This document shows, piece after piece, positions 1 through 10,501 of a stretch of DNA of 64,000 bases. The stretch covers positions 364,626,921 through 364,690,920 of the forward strand of contig CM022297.1 of the NCBI GenBank assembly GCA_011799875.1, given 5' to 3'. The translations under genes were made by a program, and so were the position numbers. A model generated the notes under the pieces. That model had not been told where the DNA came from, did no database searches, and saw only the letters and a list, made by a program, of their open reading frames with translations. The first letter of the stretch is position 1. Each line of letters opens with the position of its first letter. This DNA comes from Thinopyrum elongatum. Lineage: Eukaryota; Streptophyta; Magnoliopsida; Poales; Poaceae.

Positions 1-120
1 CACGCGACACCTCCTTCTCCCGTCCGCAGCCGCCGCCTCGGTGACTGAAAAAAATGGAAACCCCCAATGCCCCGCAACTCCGGCAACCTCGCCGGTGGTG
101 AACAATTTCAACGAATTTGG

Positions 121-367
121 GTGTGATCTTGCATGTCACTGCGTGTGTGTTTCTGCTGCTGCATGTGCGTGTGTGTGCAGGTGTGTTGCTGCTGCGTATG
201 CGTGTGCATGCACAACCACCGATGTGCTGTGTGTGCATGTGTGTTGCTGGTACTGCTGCGTGTGTGCGTGTGTGCACATCTGCCGGTCGTGTCACGCGTG
301 TATGCGTGTGTGCATGCAGCCGGGCATGACCTGCATTGGTGGATGGATGGATGGTTGGTTGTGGTTG

Positions 368-402
<35 letters not shown>

Positions 403-420
403 GCTACTGCGTGTGGATGT
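121..420. repeat. TG-rich simple repeat with (TG)n core
   Basis: Imperfect TG/TGC-rich low-complexity DNA with a nearly pure (TG)n tract at about 369-401. It generates long Cys/Val-rich open frames in several phases that do not look like protein. No gene is called here. Confidence 0.85.
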
Positions 421-1260
421 CTCGCCGTCCCAAGTGCATCTCCCGACCAGCCATTGCCTTATTCAGGCTAGTCGGAAGGAAGGAAGAAGCAACAAGAAGG
501 AAGAAGATGTAGAGAAACTTTCATGTGGGGTCACTTTGTTTGAGGAGTTAAATTTAAGGGATCGGTTAGGCCCGGCCATCGTTACATCCTTAGAGAAGTA
601 AAATTTTAAGGTTAAGTCTACTCCACTGTTTACTTGTCTAATTGTAAGAGATCGGTTAGAGATGTGTAAGTCTGTTCAATTGCGTAAACTAGAGTAGGGT
701 AGCCACGGGGCTGAGGCTGCTGAGGTGAAATTGTGGTACTAGTACAATTGTCTCGCTTGATCCGTCGTGCCAATTAAGGCGTGACAAGCGACAGCCAACA
801 TGTGGGTGAAGGTGACAAAGAGCCTCTGCGACAGTGATCAGCCACCCACATGACCTGTTCCATCTTTTTTTGGGTTTTTAGAAGCCACCGGGACCACATA
901 AGGCGAACGCATGGAGTACCAAGACGGGGGAAACGAGTGGGAGCGGGAGGAAAAGAAGACGCTGCACCGTCACCGGAGATGGAGAGCAATCCCGCCCGTC
1001 GACAATTCGGCCAACCACCTTGTGATTCCATAAAGAGCCACCAACTGCCAGACGATTGCATCAATTTCGTTTCCCTTTTTGTACGCAGCTAATGAATTAT
1101 CGAGCAGCGTTGCCTGCACGCCCAGCCCGTGGTCAAAAAACAAGACCCGCCGTGTGACTCGCTCAAAAGCTTCCTCGACCATTTGATCCCAACTCCCGGG
1201 CAAGTACCACGAGCATCATCCATCCGATCCGAGACCCCTAGGCGACCGTGCAACAACCAG
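421..1260 (+). other. Upstream region of the glycosyltransferase gene
   Basis: No convincing coding sequence. The frame of the downstream gene stays open back to about 1129 but has no ATG before 1261. I see no strong TATA box; a weak AT-rich stretch lies near 1028-1036. Part of this stretch should be the promoter and 5' UTR of the gene at 1261, but the transcription start cannot be placed. Confidence 0.4.
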
Positions 1261-2688
1261 ATGGCGACCCCGACCGTCGTGCTGCTGCCCGTCTGGTCCG
1301 CCGGCCACCTCATGTCCATGCTCGACGCCGGCAAGCGGCTGCTCGCGCGCAGCGGCGGCGCGCTGTCGCTCACGGTGCTCGTCATGCAGGCGCCGGCGGA
1401 GAGCCACAGGTCCGAGGTCGCCGCCCACATACAGAGGGAGGAAGCGTCCGGCCTGGACATCCGCTTCCACCACCTCCCCGCCGTCGAGCCCCCGACGGAC
1501 TGCCTGGGCATCGAGGAGTTCGTCTCCCGGTTCGTGCAGCTCCACGCGGCCCACGTGAAGGCGGCCATCTCCGGCCTGGCGTGCCCCGTGGCCGCGCTCG
1601 TCCTCGACTTCTTCTGCACGACCATGCTCGACGTGTCCCGGGAGCTCGCCGTCCCGGCCTACGTGTACATCACCGCCGACGCCGCCTTCTGCGCGCTCCT
1701 CCTGCGCTTGCCGGCGCTCCACGAGGAGGTGGCCGTCGAGTTCGAGGAGATGGAGGGCATGGTGGGCGTGCCTGGCCTGCCGCCGGTGCCGCCGTCGTCC
1801 CTCCCGGTTCCGGTGATGGACAAGATGAACCCCAACTACACGTGGTTCGTGTACCACGGCAGGCGTTTCACGGAGGCCGAGGGCGTCATCATCAACACGG
1901 TCACCGAGCTGGAGCAGAGCGTTCTTGCAGCCATCGGCGACGGCCGTTGCACGCCCGGAGTTCCTGCCCCGACAGTCTATCCAGTAGGCCCCGTGCTCTC
2001 CGTGACGCCGCCAGCGGAGCAGCCGCACGGATGCGTGCGGTGGCTGGACGCGCAGCCTCCGGCGTCCGTGGTGTTCCTCTGTTTCGGCAGTATGGGGTTC
2101 TCCACGGCGCCTCAGGCGCACGAGATAGCCCACGGGCTGGAGCGCAGCGGGCACCGCTTCCTGTGGGTTCTGCGCGGCCCGCCGGCAGCCGGCGAGGGAC
2201 CGGGACAGCCCTCGGACGCGAACCTCGGGGAGCTGCTCCCGGAGGGGTTCCTGGAGAGGACGAAGGAGAAGGGCCTGGTGTGGCCGACGAAGGCTCCGCA
2301 GAAGGAGATCCTGGCGCACGCCGCCGTGGGGGGCTTCGTGACGCACGGCGGGTGGAACTCGACCCTGGAGAGCCTGTGGTTCGGCGTGCCGATGGTGCCG
2401 TGGCCGCTGTACGCGGAGCAGCACCTGAACGCGTTCACGCTGGTGGCCTACATGGGCGTGGCCGTGGCCATGGAGGTGGACCGGAAGAGGAACAACTTCG
2501 TCGCCGCGTCGGAGCTCGAGCGGGCCGTGAAGGCGCTCATGGAGCGCGACTCCGAGGAGGGGAAGAGGGCGAGGGAGAAGGCCGCGGAGATGAAGGCCGC
2601 GTGCCGGAAGGCCGTCGAGGAGGGCGGGTCCTCCTACTCTGCCCTGGGGAGGCTCTCTGAGGAGATAATCAAAGGCGCCGATAAGTGA
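1261..2688 (+). CDS. UDP-glycosyltransferase, UGT88-like (family 1)
   Basis: Single-exon gene of 475 residues, normal length for plant family 1 glycosyltransferases, which move sugar from a UDP-sugar to small acceptors such as flavonoids in the cytosol. The start is the first in-frame ATG and gives the typical N-terminus (VVLLPVWSAGH). The catalytic His is H16, and D116 in the ALVLDF segment is its likely Asp partner. The middle motif VVFLCFGSMGF (about 270-280) and the following GLERSGHRFLWVLRG are typical of the UGT88 group. The PSPG donor-binding box spans about 344-387 and holds THGGWNSTLES and the ending WPLYAEQ. Odd point: the first PSPG residue, normally Trp (WAPQ), is Lys (codon 2290-2292), and the HCGWNS motif reads HGGWNS. 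Very GC-rich codons, as in many grass genes and unlike the AT-rich transposons beyond 4.6 kb. Substrate cannot be told. Confidence 0.93.
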   Translation: MATPTVVLLPVWSAGHLMSMLDAGKRLLARSGGALSLTVLVMQAPAESHRSEVAAHIQREEASGLDIRFHHLPAVEPPTDCLGIEEFVSRFVQLHAAHVKAAISGLACPVAALVLDFFCTTMLDVSRELAVPAYVYITADAAFCALLLRLPALHEEVAVEFEEMEGMVGVPGLPPVPPSSLPVPVMDKMNPNYTWFVYHGRRFTEAEGVIINTVTELEQSVLAAIGDGRCTPGVPAPTVYPVGPVLSVTPPAEQPHGCVRWLDAQPPASVVFLCFGSMGFSTAPQAHEIAHGLERSGHRFLWVLRGPPAAGEGPGQPSDANLGELLPEGFLERTKEKGLVWPTKAPQKEILAHAAVGGFVTHGGWNSTLESLWFGVPMVPWPLYAEQHLNAFTLVAYMGVAVAMEVDRKRNNFVAASELERAVKALMERDSEEGKRAREKAAEMKAACRKAVEEGGSSYSALGRLSEEIIKGADK

Positions 2689-2898
2689 TTGACGAACATC
2701 CGGAGATGAACTTGGAGAGTGTGGGTGCTCTGTGGTTCGAGTTCTTGTTCTGCCTGCCGATCATTCCGAGTTGTGTGCCGGCATCGCGAGCAATCCACCT
2801 CCGGTAGAGAGCCCTAATAAAACCCCATGTTCCTGGTTTGGTCTCACGGCATCTCCAACATTATCCTCTAAAACTGACACGATATCCATCCACGGATG

Positions 2899-3063
2899 TG
2901 GAGCATATAGCCCAGTGGCAAAGTGCACGGCTGTGTGCCTTGGAAGACCCAAGTTCGAATCCTGTGGGGCGGAATTTATTTCGCCGATGAAAAACTGGTG
3001 TCTCACACCTTCCTTCTTAATAATAATGCCGCGGGGCTCCTCCCCCGTTGGTCTAATTTTTTT
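2899..3063 (+). mobile_element. tRNA-derived SINE (Au-SINE-like)
   Basis: A 165-bp element with RNA polymerase III promoter boxes: box A at about 2908-2919 (TAGCCCAGTGGC) and box B at 2952-2962 (AGTTCGAATCC). It ends in a T-rich tail. It is flanked by 14-bp direct repeats, TCCATCCACGGATG at 2885-2898 and the same with one mismatch at 3064-3077, which are target-site duplications. Box spacing and size fit plant tRNA-derived SINEs such as Au; the family name is from memory. It is not a functional tRNA gene. It sits about 200 bp after the glycosyltransferase stop, possibly in its 3' UTR. Confidence 0.85.
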
Positions 3064-3077
3064 TCCATCCACAGATG

Positions 3078-4182
3078 CCTTTGTGAACAGTGATACTGTG
3101 CCAGCCATCCAACCAGCATACATTTCAGACTGAATTTAAACACATAGAACGATTTTACATGCAAACCGGATGATTTTCATCTATGTCGAACAATTTTTTT
3201 AGATTTAACATATTTCAACTAAACCATAGCGGATTAGGCTATTCTATCCTAGTCTAAATGACCGCCGGCCGTGGCGGTGCTCGTTACCCACGACATGTCT
3301 TGCCCATGTTCAACAGCAAGCTCATCGGCAAGCCGTGAGCCTCGGGAAGTGGAAGAGTAGTGGCCTCCACGAAGTTCTGTGCAAGCTCACCGGCTGTGAG
3401 ACTGGGCAAGACGTCAGTGGTGGCCTTCCTGCCTTTCTGGGTCCCAAGCAGCGGCGGTCTCCCATGTTTTTACTCTTCCTTCGATGGCGGCGGACGTGGA
3501 CGTGTCGGCCTCATCATCGTGACGGCGGGGCGCAAACGATGGTGGCGGCGCGGCCGACCGGGTGCTGGCGACATCCTCGGCCTCACAAATTTCTCCGTCG
3601 CCGTGTCAATGTCTGTGAACAGGGTGTATTTCTTGGCCCGCGGGACGCGCGGCAGTCATCGCCCGTGGCGGATCTTGCGGGCGCTGCATTGGGACAGGAG
3701 CAACGCCCACTACTCATTCAGGAATCTCGGGCGGTCCGGCACCATGGTCGTGACAACGTTGTTGGTCGCCCATGATTTATTTCTCCACGTGCCGGTGCTT
3801 GTCGAGGAGACGGAGGTTTGTACCGTTGTTGGTCCGCCCATCGTCCAGGCTGAAAGGCATGTCCTTTTCGCCTTTTGGGCTTGATTGGGAGTACGCCTAT
3901 TGCGGCCTTGTGACTCGAGCGGGCACTTTTTTTTTCACTTCTACATTTTCTATTATATTTTTTGTTTTTATAGTCTTTATTTTTATTTTTATTCTACAGT
4001 GTTAATAAATTCCATTAATTTTTTTTCATTTTAACAAATCAAAGATTTTCATCTTCAACTTAGAATTTAATTTTTTTGCTTTTTAAAATGAATTTATTTT
4101 TTGTTCGTGAACATGTCTTATTTTCATTATTTTGAATATTTCTGCTTCAATATTTTTGCATGCATGCCTTTTTTACGTGAAG
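3078..4182. other. Unassigned intergenic DNA with a weak ORF
   Basis: The sequence at 3240-3900 is GC-rich and has overlapping open frames on the plus strand (3335-3775 and 3360-3884, the longer about 174 codons). I do not recognise a domain; Trp/Arg/Gly-rich composition and overlapping frames argue against a real gene. From 3910 on the DNA is T-rich and unstructured. It may be a decayed gene or transposon fragment. Confidence 0.3.
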
Positions 4183-4500
4183 TAGGGGTGGGCACTTTCA
4201 ATCCGAAACCAAACCGAACCAAATAACTGGAATATTCATCTTCTCAAACTAGTCCGTGCTCTCAAATACCGAATTAACCAAACCGAAATCGTTCGGTCTA
4301 TTTTTTCGGCTTGTTTTGTCCACGAACCATGTTTCGGGTACCTTTTTTTATACCGATCTTTTCAAAAATGGAATAAATCATACTGGTTACACCAAACTAG
4401 CCAAATTTGAACAATTGTTTCAAAAAGCTTCAATTTTATTCAAACGATTAGGATTTGTACAAGGATTTGAATGAAATTTAAATCTAAACAACCACACCCT
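4183..4500. mobile_element. Possible hAT-type MITE remnant
   Basis: It begins TAGGGGTGGGCA followed by sequence rich in CCGAA/CCAAACCGAA, a look common at the ends of plant hAT MITEs. I find no matching terminal repeat at the right, so this is a truncated remnant at best. The stretch 4501-4676 shows nothing recognisable. Confidence 0.3.
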
Positions 4501-4676
4501 AATCTACTCTTGGTCAGACCAGTCGAAGTCTTTGCCCACCAATGACGCATCTACGGTGCACTGGTACCCTCGTATGTCCTCTAGGTCATCGACGGGGCGC
4601 GGCAGAACCCACCCCGACGTCGACATTGATTCCTGTATCGCCTGTAGGAATCCCGGCGTATCTTCGTGTAAGTGCA

Positions 4677-6028
4677 TCTAGTGCCCTTTAGTGGTTTTTG
4701 AGTATTGAAGACAAATGGGTTAAGGGACTAATGTGTTTGTGAGTGTACACAGGAGTTATAGTCCCTGGAGATTTGGTTTAACCGATGAAAGACGAACCCT
4801 AAAAATGTATTTCTTCAACTGAAGAATTTGGTGCGACCTGTGAAGAATTTTAAGTGAAGAATTAGAAGCTTGAAGACTATTGTTTTCGTAGTTTCTTTCT
4901 TCTTATTTGAGTCATAGAAACCACCATACTGTTAAAGGGGTCTAGGTGATACGTAATCGTATTTTTGAAGTAATGCTCAAAACCTATACACAACCTACTG
5001 CTTTGAGTGAAGATTTTGGAAATCTCCGACAGTACCGATGAATTTGGTCTGACTGAGGAGTTAGGATTTCGCCAGTGCGATCTGCCTACCATGAGGAAAT
5101 TGAGTGCTCCGACGAATTTGAGAGTTCAGATTTCCGATTGTTGCTGCGCTGAGTGGCAGCTGTCGTGTGGATCCTTATCCTGACAACGGTCATGTCCATA
5201 GGGGCATTTTATGGCAATTCATGTCGGGTTGCCCCTTGGCTATAAATAGCCATCCCTAGAACCACTAGTTTGTTGGCTGCTCCGAGAGAGAAACTGACAC
5301 TTGTCAATTGAGAGCAACCCGTCCTCTGACGACATTGTGAGATACCTAAGTGAGAAAAAAATCCAACCAGAGCCAAAGTGATTGAGCATCACTGAAGGAG
5401 TTGATCTGTGTGATCCGACGCATGTTACCTTTGAAGACTGTCATTCTTCCAGACGGTTAGGCGTCATGTTCTGAGCACCCAAGAGTAATTGTGGCGTGCC
5501 GGTGAAAAAGTCTGTGAAGGTTTTGGAAGTCTACCTTGAAGACTTACCATGAGTGATTGGGCAAGGTCTGATGTGACCTTAGCTCAAGAGGAATATGGTG
5601 AAGACTAAGTGTCTTCGGAGTTCAATCTCAGCCGCCTCAACCAGACGTACAGTTGATACAACAACTAGAACTGGTCTACCAAATCGTTGTGTCTTTACCG
5701 AGTCATTCTGGTTTCAAATTCCTCAACTCAACTTTCTGTTATTTCGCTGCTGAAGAATTTGTGATCTACTTTCTGATGAATTTGAACTGAAGAATTTCGT
5801 CATGATGGCTTTCATTTCTTCAGTTCATCTTCTGTATGCCTGAATGCTTGTATGATTGTATGTTCTTCATCTGTATCTATCTTGTATGCATGTTTTACTT
5901 ATCTGTGATGATTTACTTTCGCCCCTGTTTCTATTTCTTCACTTTGATCTTCGCCAAAGTCTTCAGAGTTTGAAGAATTTTTAAAAATCTCCCATTCACC
6001 CCCTCTAGGAGTAAACATGTGCTTTTAG
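4677..6028 (+). repeat. 5' LTR of copia element A
   Basis: It starts TGTAAGTGCATCTAGTGCCC. It contains a clear TATA box (TATAAATA) at about 5241-5248 and ends just before the primer site; the exact 3' border is uncertain by about 12 bp because the terminal CA is not clear. No partner LTR is available in the window. Confidence 0.7.
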
Positions 6029-6029
6029 T

Positions 6030-6041
6030 TGGTATAAGAGC
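6030..6041 (+). promoter_or_regulatory. Primer binding site of element A (tRNA-iMet type)
   Basis: TGGTATAAGAGC differs by one base from TGGTATCAGAGC, the usual copia site complementary to the 3' end of initiator methionine tRNA. It lies directly after the LTR. Confidence 0.75.
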
Positions 6042-6094
6042 AAGGTACTCCCTTGTTCTGTGTGATTTTGATTTAACCACCTGGAGTTTTACTT

Positions 6095-7060
6095 ATGCCG
6101 GCCGCAGGTATGATCAAGGTATCCACTGCATGCCTCATTTTTGATGGCACATACTATCCTGTCTGGAAGATGAGGATGCAGAAAGTTCTTCAAGTTGTTG
6201 ACTATGATCTGTGGATTGTCACTGAATAGGGCTTGACGAAGCGATGTAAAAAGGCTAGCGCTGATGACATTCGCAGATTCACCCAGCTTGATGCTCGGGT
6301 GAAATACCTCACATGCTCTCGTCTATCCAAAAATGAGTTCATCTGCATCAGCTATCTGTGCAATGCAAAACTCATCTGGGATAGGATCTCTGACGTATAT
6401 GAGGGATCCTTCACTCGTCAAGATCCCTGGCTTGTTGATTTCAAGAATCCCCTCAACACCGTGGAAGTTGGTCCTGCTACAAATGTTCCTGCAACTTGCC
6501 TCATGGCAAGAGGTGCTAAGGTACTCCAATGCCCCTCATCTTCCTCTAGTGAAGATGAATCTGATAAAAACTTGACACCTAGTTATTCCAAGCTTGCTAC
6601 CATTGCTTCTAGACAACAAACTGCCATGGAAAGGATTCAAAACTTTCTAGATAAAAGTGATGATCTGTTGAACGATGAAATGGAACGTAGCCAGGCTTTG
6701 ACTGGCGATCTCAAAAGTCTTCAGTCAAAGTATGATGAGCTTCAAAGTCGTCATGTGGCCCTCTCAGCCGAACACGAGAAGCTTTTCTATGAATTTCTTC
6801 AGATGAAGCAAGATCTCGAGAAAATGAGAGCATCTCATGATGATATTCAAAAGGAAAATGATTCATTGCTTGCTCAACAAATCAATATCGCTCAGGAAGA
6901 ATTTGGTGGACCTTGTTTAAAATGCCTTGAACATGAAAATGCAAATTTTTCAGCTAAATGTTCAAATGCTTCTGTAAGTGTAATATCTTCAAATGTCTCT
7001 GTGGTATCAATTCCCTCATCTGAGGAAACCCCCAGTGTTCTGATGAAAATGCAGGGTTGA
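6095..7060 (+). pseudogene. Copia gag (UBN2/DUF4219-like), element A
   Basis: The frame opens at ATG 6095 with residues typical of copia gag N-termini (FDGTYYPVWKMRMQKVLQ) and continues in the same frame through an internal TAG at 6227-6229 to a stop at 7060. The part after the stop has the usual gag features (LDARVKYLTCSRLSKNEF, then LIWDRISDVYEG) and a long coiled-coil region at about 6600-6890. No CCHC zinc knuckle is visible. The internal TAG is a likely CAG-to-TAG change. Non-functional. Confidence 0.75.
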
Positions 7061-8290
7061 AGGAATTGTATGTCACAGGCATGCACAAAAGCCTCAAAGG
7101 GCATCAAACCCTTTGTGATGTGCTCAAAAAGCAGATTCTGAATAGGAACCCTAGGAAAGAGGGTATTGCCTTTGAGAGGAAACTCAATGTTGATGGATCG
7201 TACTAGAAACCTGAGCAGTATCCCAAAACCATCTGGGTTGCTACAAAAGGACCTCCTGTAGATCCATCCACTTTATCTGGTTACAACTATGATACTTCAC
7301 ATTCCTCTGATCAGTCATTTGACTCTAGCTATAAACTGTTCAAAATCAGAACGGTGAAGTATTTGCCAGATTTGTTGGTACTAACTATAGGAATGGACCC
7401 CTAGTGAAGAAAATCTAGGTGCCCAAAAGCCTTCTGAAAAATCTTCAGGTGAATGTCATCATGACACCACAAATGAAGAATAAAAACCCCAGGGCAAATT
7501 CTTCACATGGACCAAAGTCTTCGAATGGCCGCAGACCCACTTCTGGTCGTGCTAATGCTTCTGTTTCGCAGGGAAACAATCATCGGTCTGATGAATATGT
7601 GCATTGTTCTTCGAACCATTATGTTCACAAATCTTCGAAGAATTTCTCTGCATATTCGTTTGAATACTCTAACTCCCCTGTGAAGAGAAATGCATATTTG
7701 TTAATGCCTAAATTCTCTATCAATGCACTTCGATACATTGCTTCTCAGCCACCCATTCAGATGTGGGTGGTTAAGAAGAAGAACTAATCTCTTCTGTAGG
7801 GTCAGGTCTTCAGTTGAAAATGATCATCTGATGAAATTGATGAAGACCTGACAAAATGCTTATTGGGATGGAAGCTAATCATGATGAAATGAATTCCTCA
7901 TTTCTCTCATCCCATATGCTATTAAATTACTAGCACTTGATGAAATTCTCTCTGATGAATTTGATTGTCATGTTCTTCAACTGAAGTATATGAGTTCCTA
8001 AGTCAGACTAATGCTTCTGCAGGAAGAGACACCCAAAGCCACTGAATGGATCCTGGACAGTGGCTGCACGATTCATATGACTGGTGATAGGAATTTACTC
8101 ACTGATGCTCCTCTTACTCCGTCTCATCTGAAGCATATCACATATGCTGACAAAGGGAAAAAAAGGTATTGGGTCTAGGTAAGATTGCTATCTCAAAGAT
8201 CGACACATGGAAAAAGTGATGCTTGTCGAATCCCTTGGATACAACCTCATGTCTGTCTCAATGCTTTGTGATCTTGATATGATTGTCATT
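7061..8290 (+). pseudogene. Decayed gag-pol junction and protease of element A
   Basis: Highly interrupted sequence. At 8046-8079 it reads WILDSGCTIHM, the catalytic DSG motif of the copia aspartic protease. An open frame at 7419-7787 (Ser/Asn-rich) is linker sequence. The protease is cut off at 8295 by element B. Confidence 0.65.
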
Positions 8291-8295
8291 GACGG

Positions 8296-8793
8296 TGTCC
8301 TGGACTAGGGGGTACCAACCTAGTTGGCCTACGGTCCGTAGGCCGATCTTATGAGCCATCATTCTCACAAGGAAGAACTCCAGAAGCCTCGTGCCTCAAC
8401 GTGATCAAGATAGACTCCGTCGAAGGCTTGACGTGTACTCCAAGGACAGCTTCGACCGCCGCCATATGTATCTTCAGATCGGCAACCGACTATGTAACCC
8501 AAGGCACTCCCCTAGCGTGTATATAAGCCGAGGGGTTTAGCTTGTAGAGGGGGGGAACCATAATCACATTCACATAGCCCTAGGGTTAGAGCTTCACTCA
8601 CGATCTCGAGGTAGATCACTCTTGTACTAGATACACAACCATCAATATAATCAAAGCAGGACATAGGGTATTACCTCTTCGAGAGGGCCCGAACCTGGGT
8701 AAATATTGTCTCCTACGTCACTTGTTACCCGTTGATCCGAGATCCACAGCTCGGGACCCCCCTACCCCGAGGTCTGCTGGTTTAGTACCGACA
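8296..8793 (+). repeat. 5' LTR of element B
   Basis: 498 bp, from TGTCCTGGACTAGGGGGTAC to CCGACA. A TATA box (TATATAA) lies near 8519-8525. Its start interrupts copia element A in its protease-coding region. Confidence 0.8.
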
Positions 8794-8812
8794 TTGGTGC
8801 TTTCATTGAGAG
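8794..8812 (+). promoter_or_regulatory. Putative primer binding site of element B
   Basis: TTGGTGCTTTCATTGAGAG follows the LTR directly and starts with TGG as expected for pairing with a tRNA CCA end. I cannot name the tRNA with certainty. Confidence 0.6.
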
Positions 8813-8966
8813 TTCCGCTGTGTGATTGAAAGAAGGATCAATGGGATCATCAATCAATGACTCGAATCTCCAGGGCATCGCTTCCACGCTTGAACCCCCC
8901 GCCGTCGGATCGCGCCTTCTCCCTCAAGAGCAAAGCCGTGACGAGCAGACAGCGGGACACGAGCCC

Positions 8967-10487
8967 TGATGACCCACAAGTATAGGGGATCTATCGTAGT
9001 CCTTTCGATAAGTAAGAGTGTCGAACCCAACGAGGAGCAGAAGGAAATGACAAGCGGTTTTCAGCAAGGTATTTTCTGCAAGCACTGAAATTATCGGTAA
9101 CAGATAGTTTGGTAGTAAGATAATTCGTAACGGGTAACAAGTGACAAGTGTAACAAAGGTGCAGCAAGGTGGCCCAATCCTTTTTATAGCAAAGGATAAG
9201 CCTGTACGAACTCTTATATGAAGCAAAGCGCTCCCGAGGACACATGGGAATTGTTGTCAAGTTAGTTTTCATCATGCTTATATGATTCGTGTTCGTTACT
9301 TTGATAATTTGATATGTGGGTGGACCGATGCTTGGGTGATGTCCTTACCTGGACAAGCCTCCCACTTATGATTAACCCCTCTCGCAAGCATCCGCAACTA
9401 TGAAAGAAGAATTAAGATAAATCTAACCATAGCATGAAACATGTGGATCCAAATCAGCCCCTTACGAAGCAATGCATAAACTAGGGTTTAAGCTTCTGTC
9501 ACTCTAGCAACCCATCATCTACTTATTACTTCCCAATGCCTTCCCCTAGGCCCAAATCATGGTGAAGTGTCAAGTAGTCGATGTTCACATAACACCACTA
9601 GAGGAAAAACAACATACATCTCATCAAAATATCGAACGAATACCAAATTCACATAATTACTTATAACAAGACTTCTCCCATGTCCTCAGGAACAAATGTA
9701 ACTACTCACAAAGCATGTTCATGTTCAAGATCAGAGGGGTAATAAATATCATTAAGGATCTGAACATATGATCTTCCACCAAATAAACCAACTAGCATCA
9801 ACTACAAGGAGTAATCAACACTACTAGCAACCCACAAGTACCAATCTGAGGTTCTGAAGCAAAGATTGAATACAAGAGATGAACTAGGGTTTGAGAGGAC
9901 ATGGTGTTGGTGAAGATTTTGATGAAGATTGACCTCCTACGATGAGAGGATCATTCGTAATGACAGTGGCTTCTATTTCCCCCTCCCGGAGGGAAGTTTC
10001 CCCAGTATAATAGCTCCACCGGAGCCCTAGATTGCTTCTGCCCAGGTTCCGCCTCAAGACGGTGGTGCTTCATCCCGAAAGCTTCCTTCTATTGTTTTCT
10101 AGGTCAAAACCCCTCATATAGCAGAAGATGGACACTTAGGGCTGGCCAGGGGGCCCACAAGCTCAGGGGGCGTGCCTTGGGGGGTAGGGGGTGCCCCCAG
10201 GCTTGTGGCCACCTGATGGGTCCCCTTATGTAGTTTCTTCGCCCAATATTTTTTGTATATTCCAAAACAATTCTCCGTAAAGTTTTAGGACATTTGAAGT
10301 TGTGCAGAATAAGTATCTCAGATTTGCTCCTTTTTGGTCCAGAATTCCAGCTGCTGGCATTCTCCCTCTTCATGTAAATCTTGTAAAATAAGAGAGAAAA
10401 GGCATAAGTATTGTACCATAATGTGAAATAACAGTCCATAATGCAATAAATATGAACATAAAAACATGATGTAAAATGGACGTATCA
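8967..10487 (-). repeat. 3' LTR of element C
   Basis: 1521 bp. On the plus strand it starts TGATGACCCACAAGTATAGG and ends GGACGTATCA. It matches 61084-62587 almost throughout; a visible difference is an indel of roughly 18 bp in the GC-rich palindrome (10150-10210 against 62270-62310). Confidence 0.93.
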
Positions 10488-10501
10488 ACTCCCCCAAGCT
10501 T
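10488..10501 (-). promoter_or_regulatory. Polypurine tract of element C
   Basis: On the minus strand AAGCTTGGGGGAGT lies directly before the 3' LTR. This is the primer for plus-strand DNA synthesis in LTR retrotransposons and fixes the element's orientation. Confidence 0.8.

Larger units (their letters stand above)
4677..8295 (+). mobile_element. Element A: Ty1-copia retrotransposon, 5' part
   Basis: It has a 5' LTR from 4677, a copia-type primer binding site at 6030, gag at 6095 and decayed protease-region coding to about 8290, then is cut by the LTR of element B at 8296. The rest of pol and the 3' LTR are not in the window and should lie beyond 64 kb if B is intact. All coding is broken. 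It is the outermost and so the oldest layer of the nest. Confidence 0.8.
8296..8961 (+). mobile_element. Element B: gypsy retrotransposon, 5' segment
   Basis: Comprises an LTR (8296-8793), a primer site and about 150 bp of leader, then is interrupted by element C. Leader sequence resumes at 62593, with the 5-bp duplication AGCCC at 8962-8966 and 62588-62592 marking the C insertion. Plus-strand orientation, same as its gag remnant at 62791. Confidence 0.8.

Noticed and set aside
41..601. Open frames of 70-186 codons rich in Cys and Val
   Set aside because: They arise from the TG-rich repeat in three phases and have no protein character.
1216..2424. 400-codon open frame on the minus strand across the UGT gene
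   Set aside because: Shadow of a very GC-rich coding region; Arg/His/Gly-rich without a domain.
2900..2970. Possible tRNA gene
   Set aside because: Only box A and box B match; no cloverleaf, and it is embedded in a SINE with target duplications.
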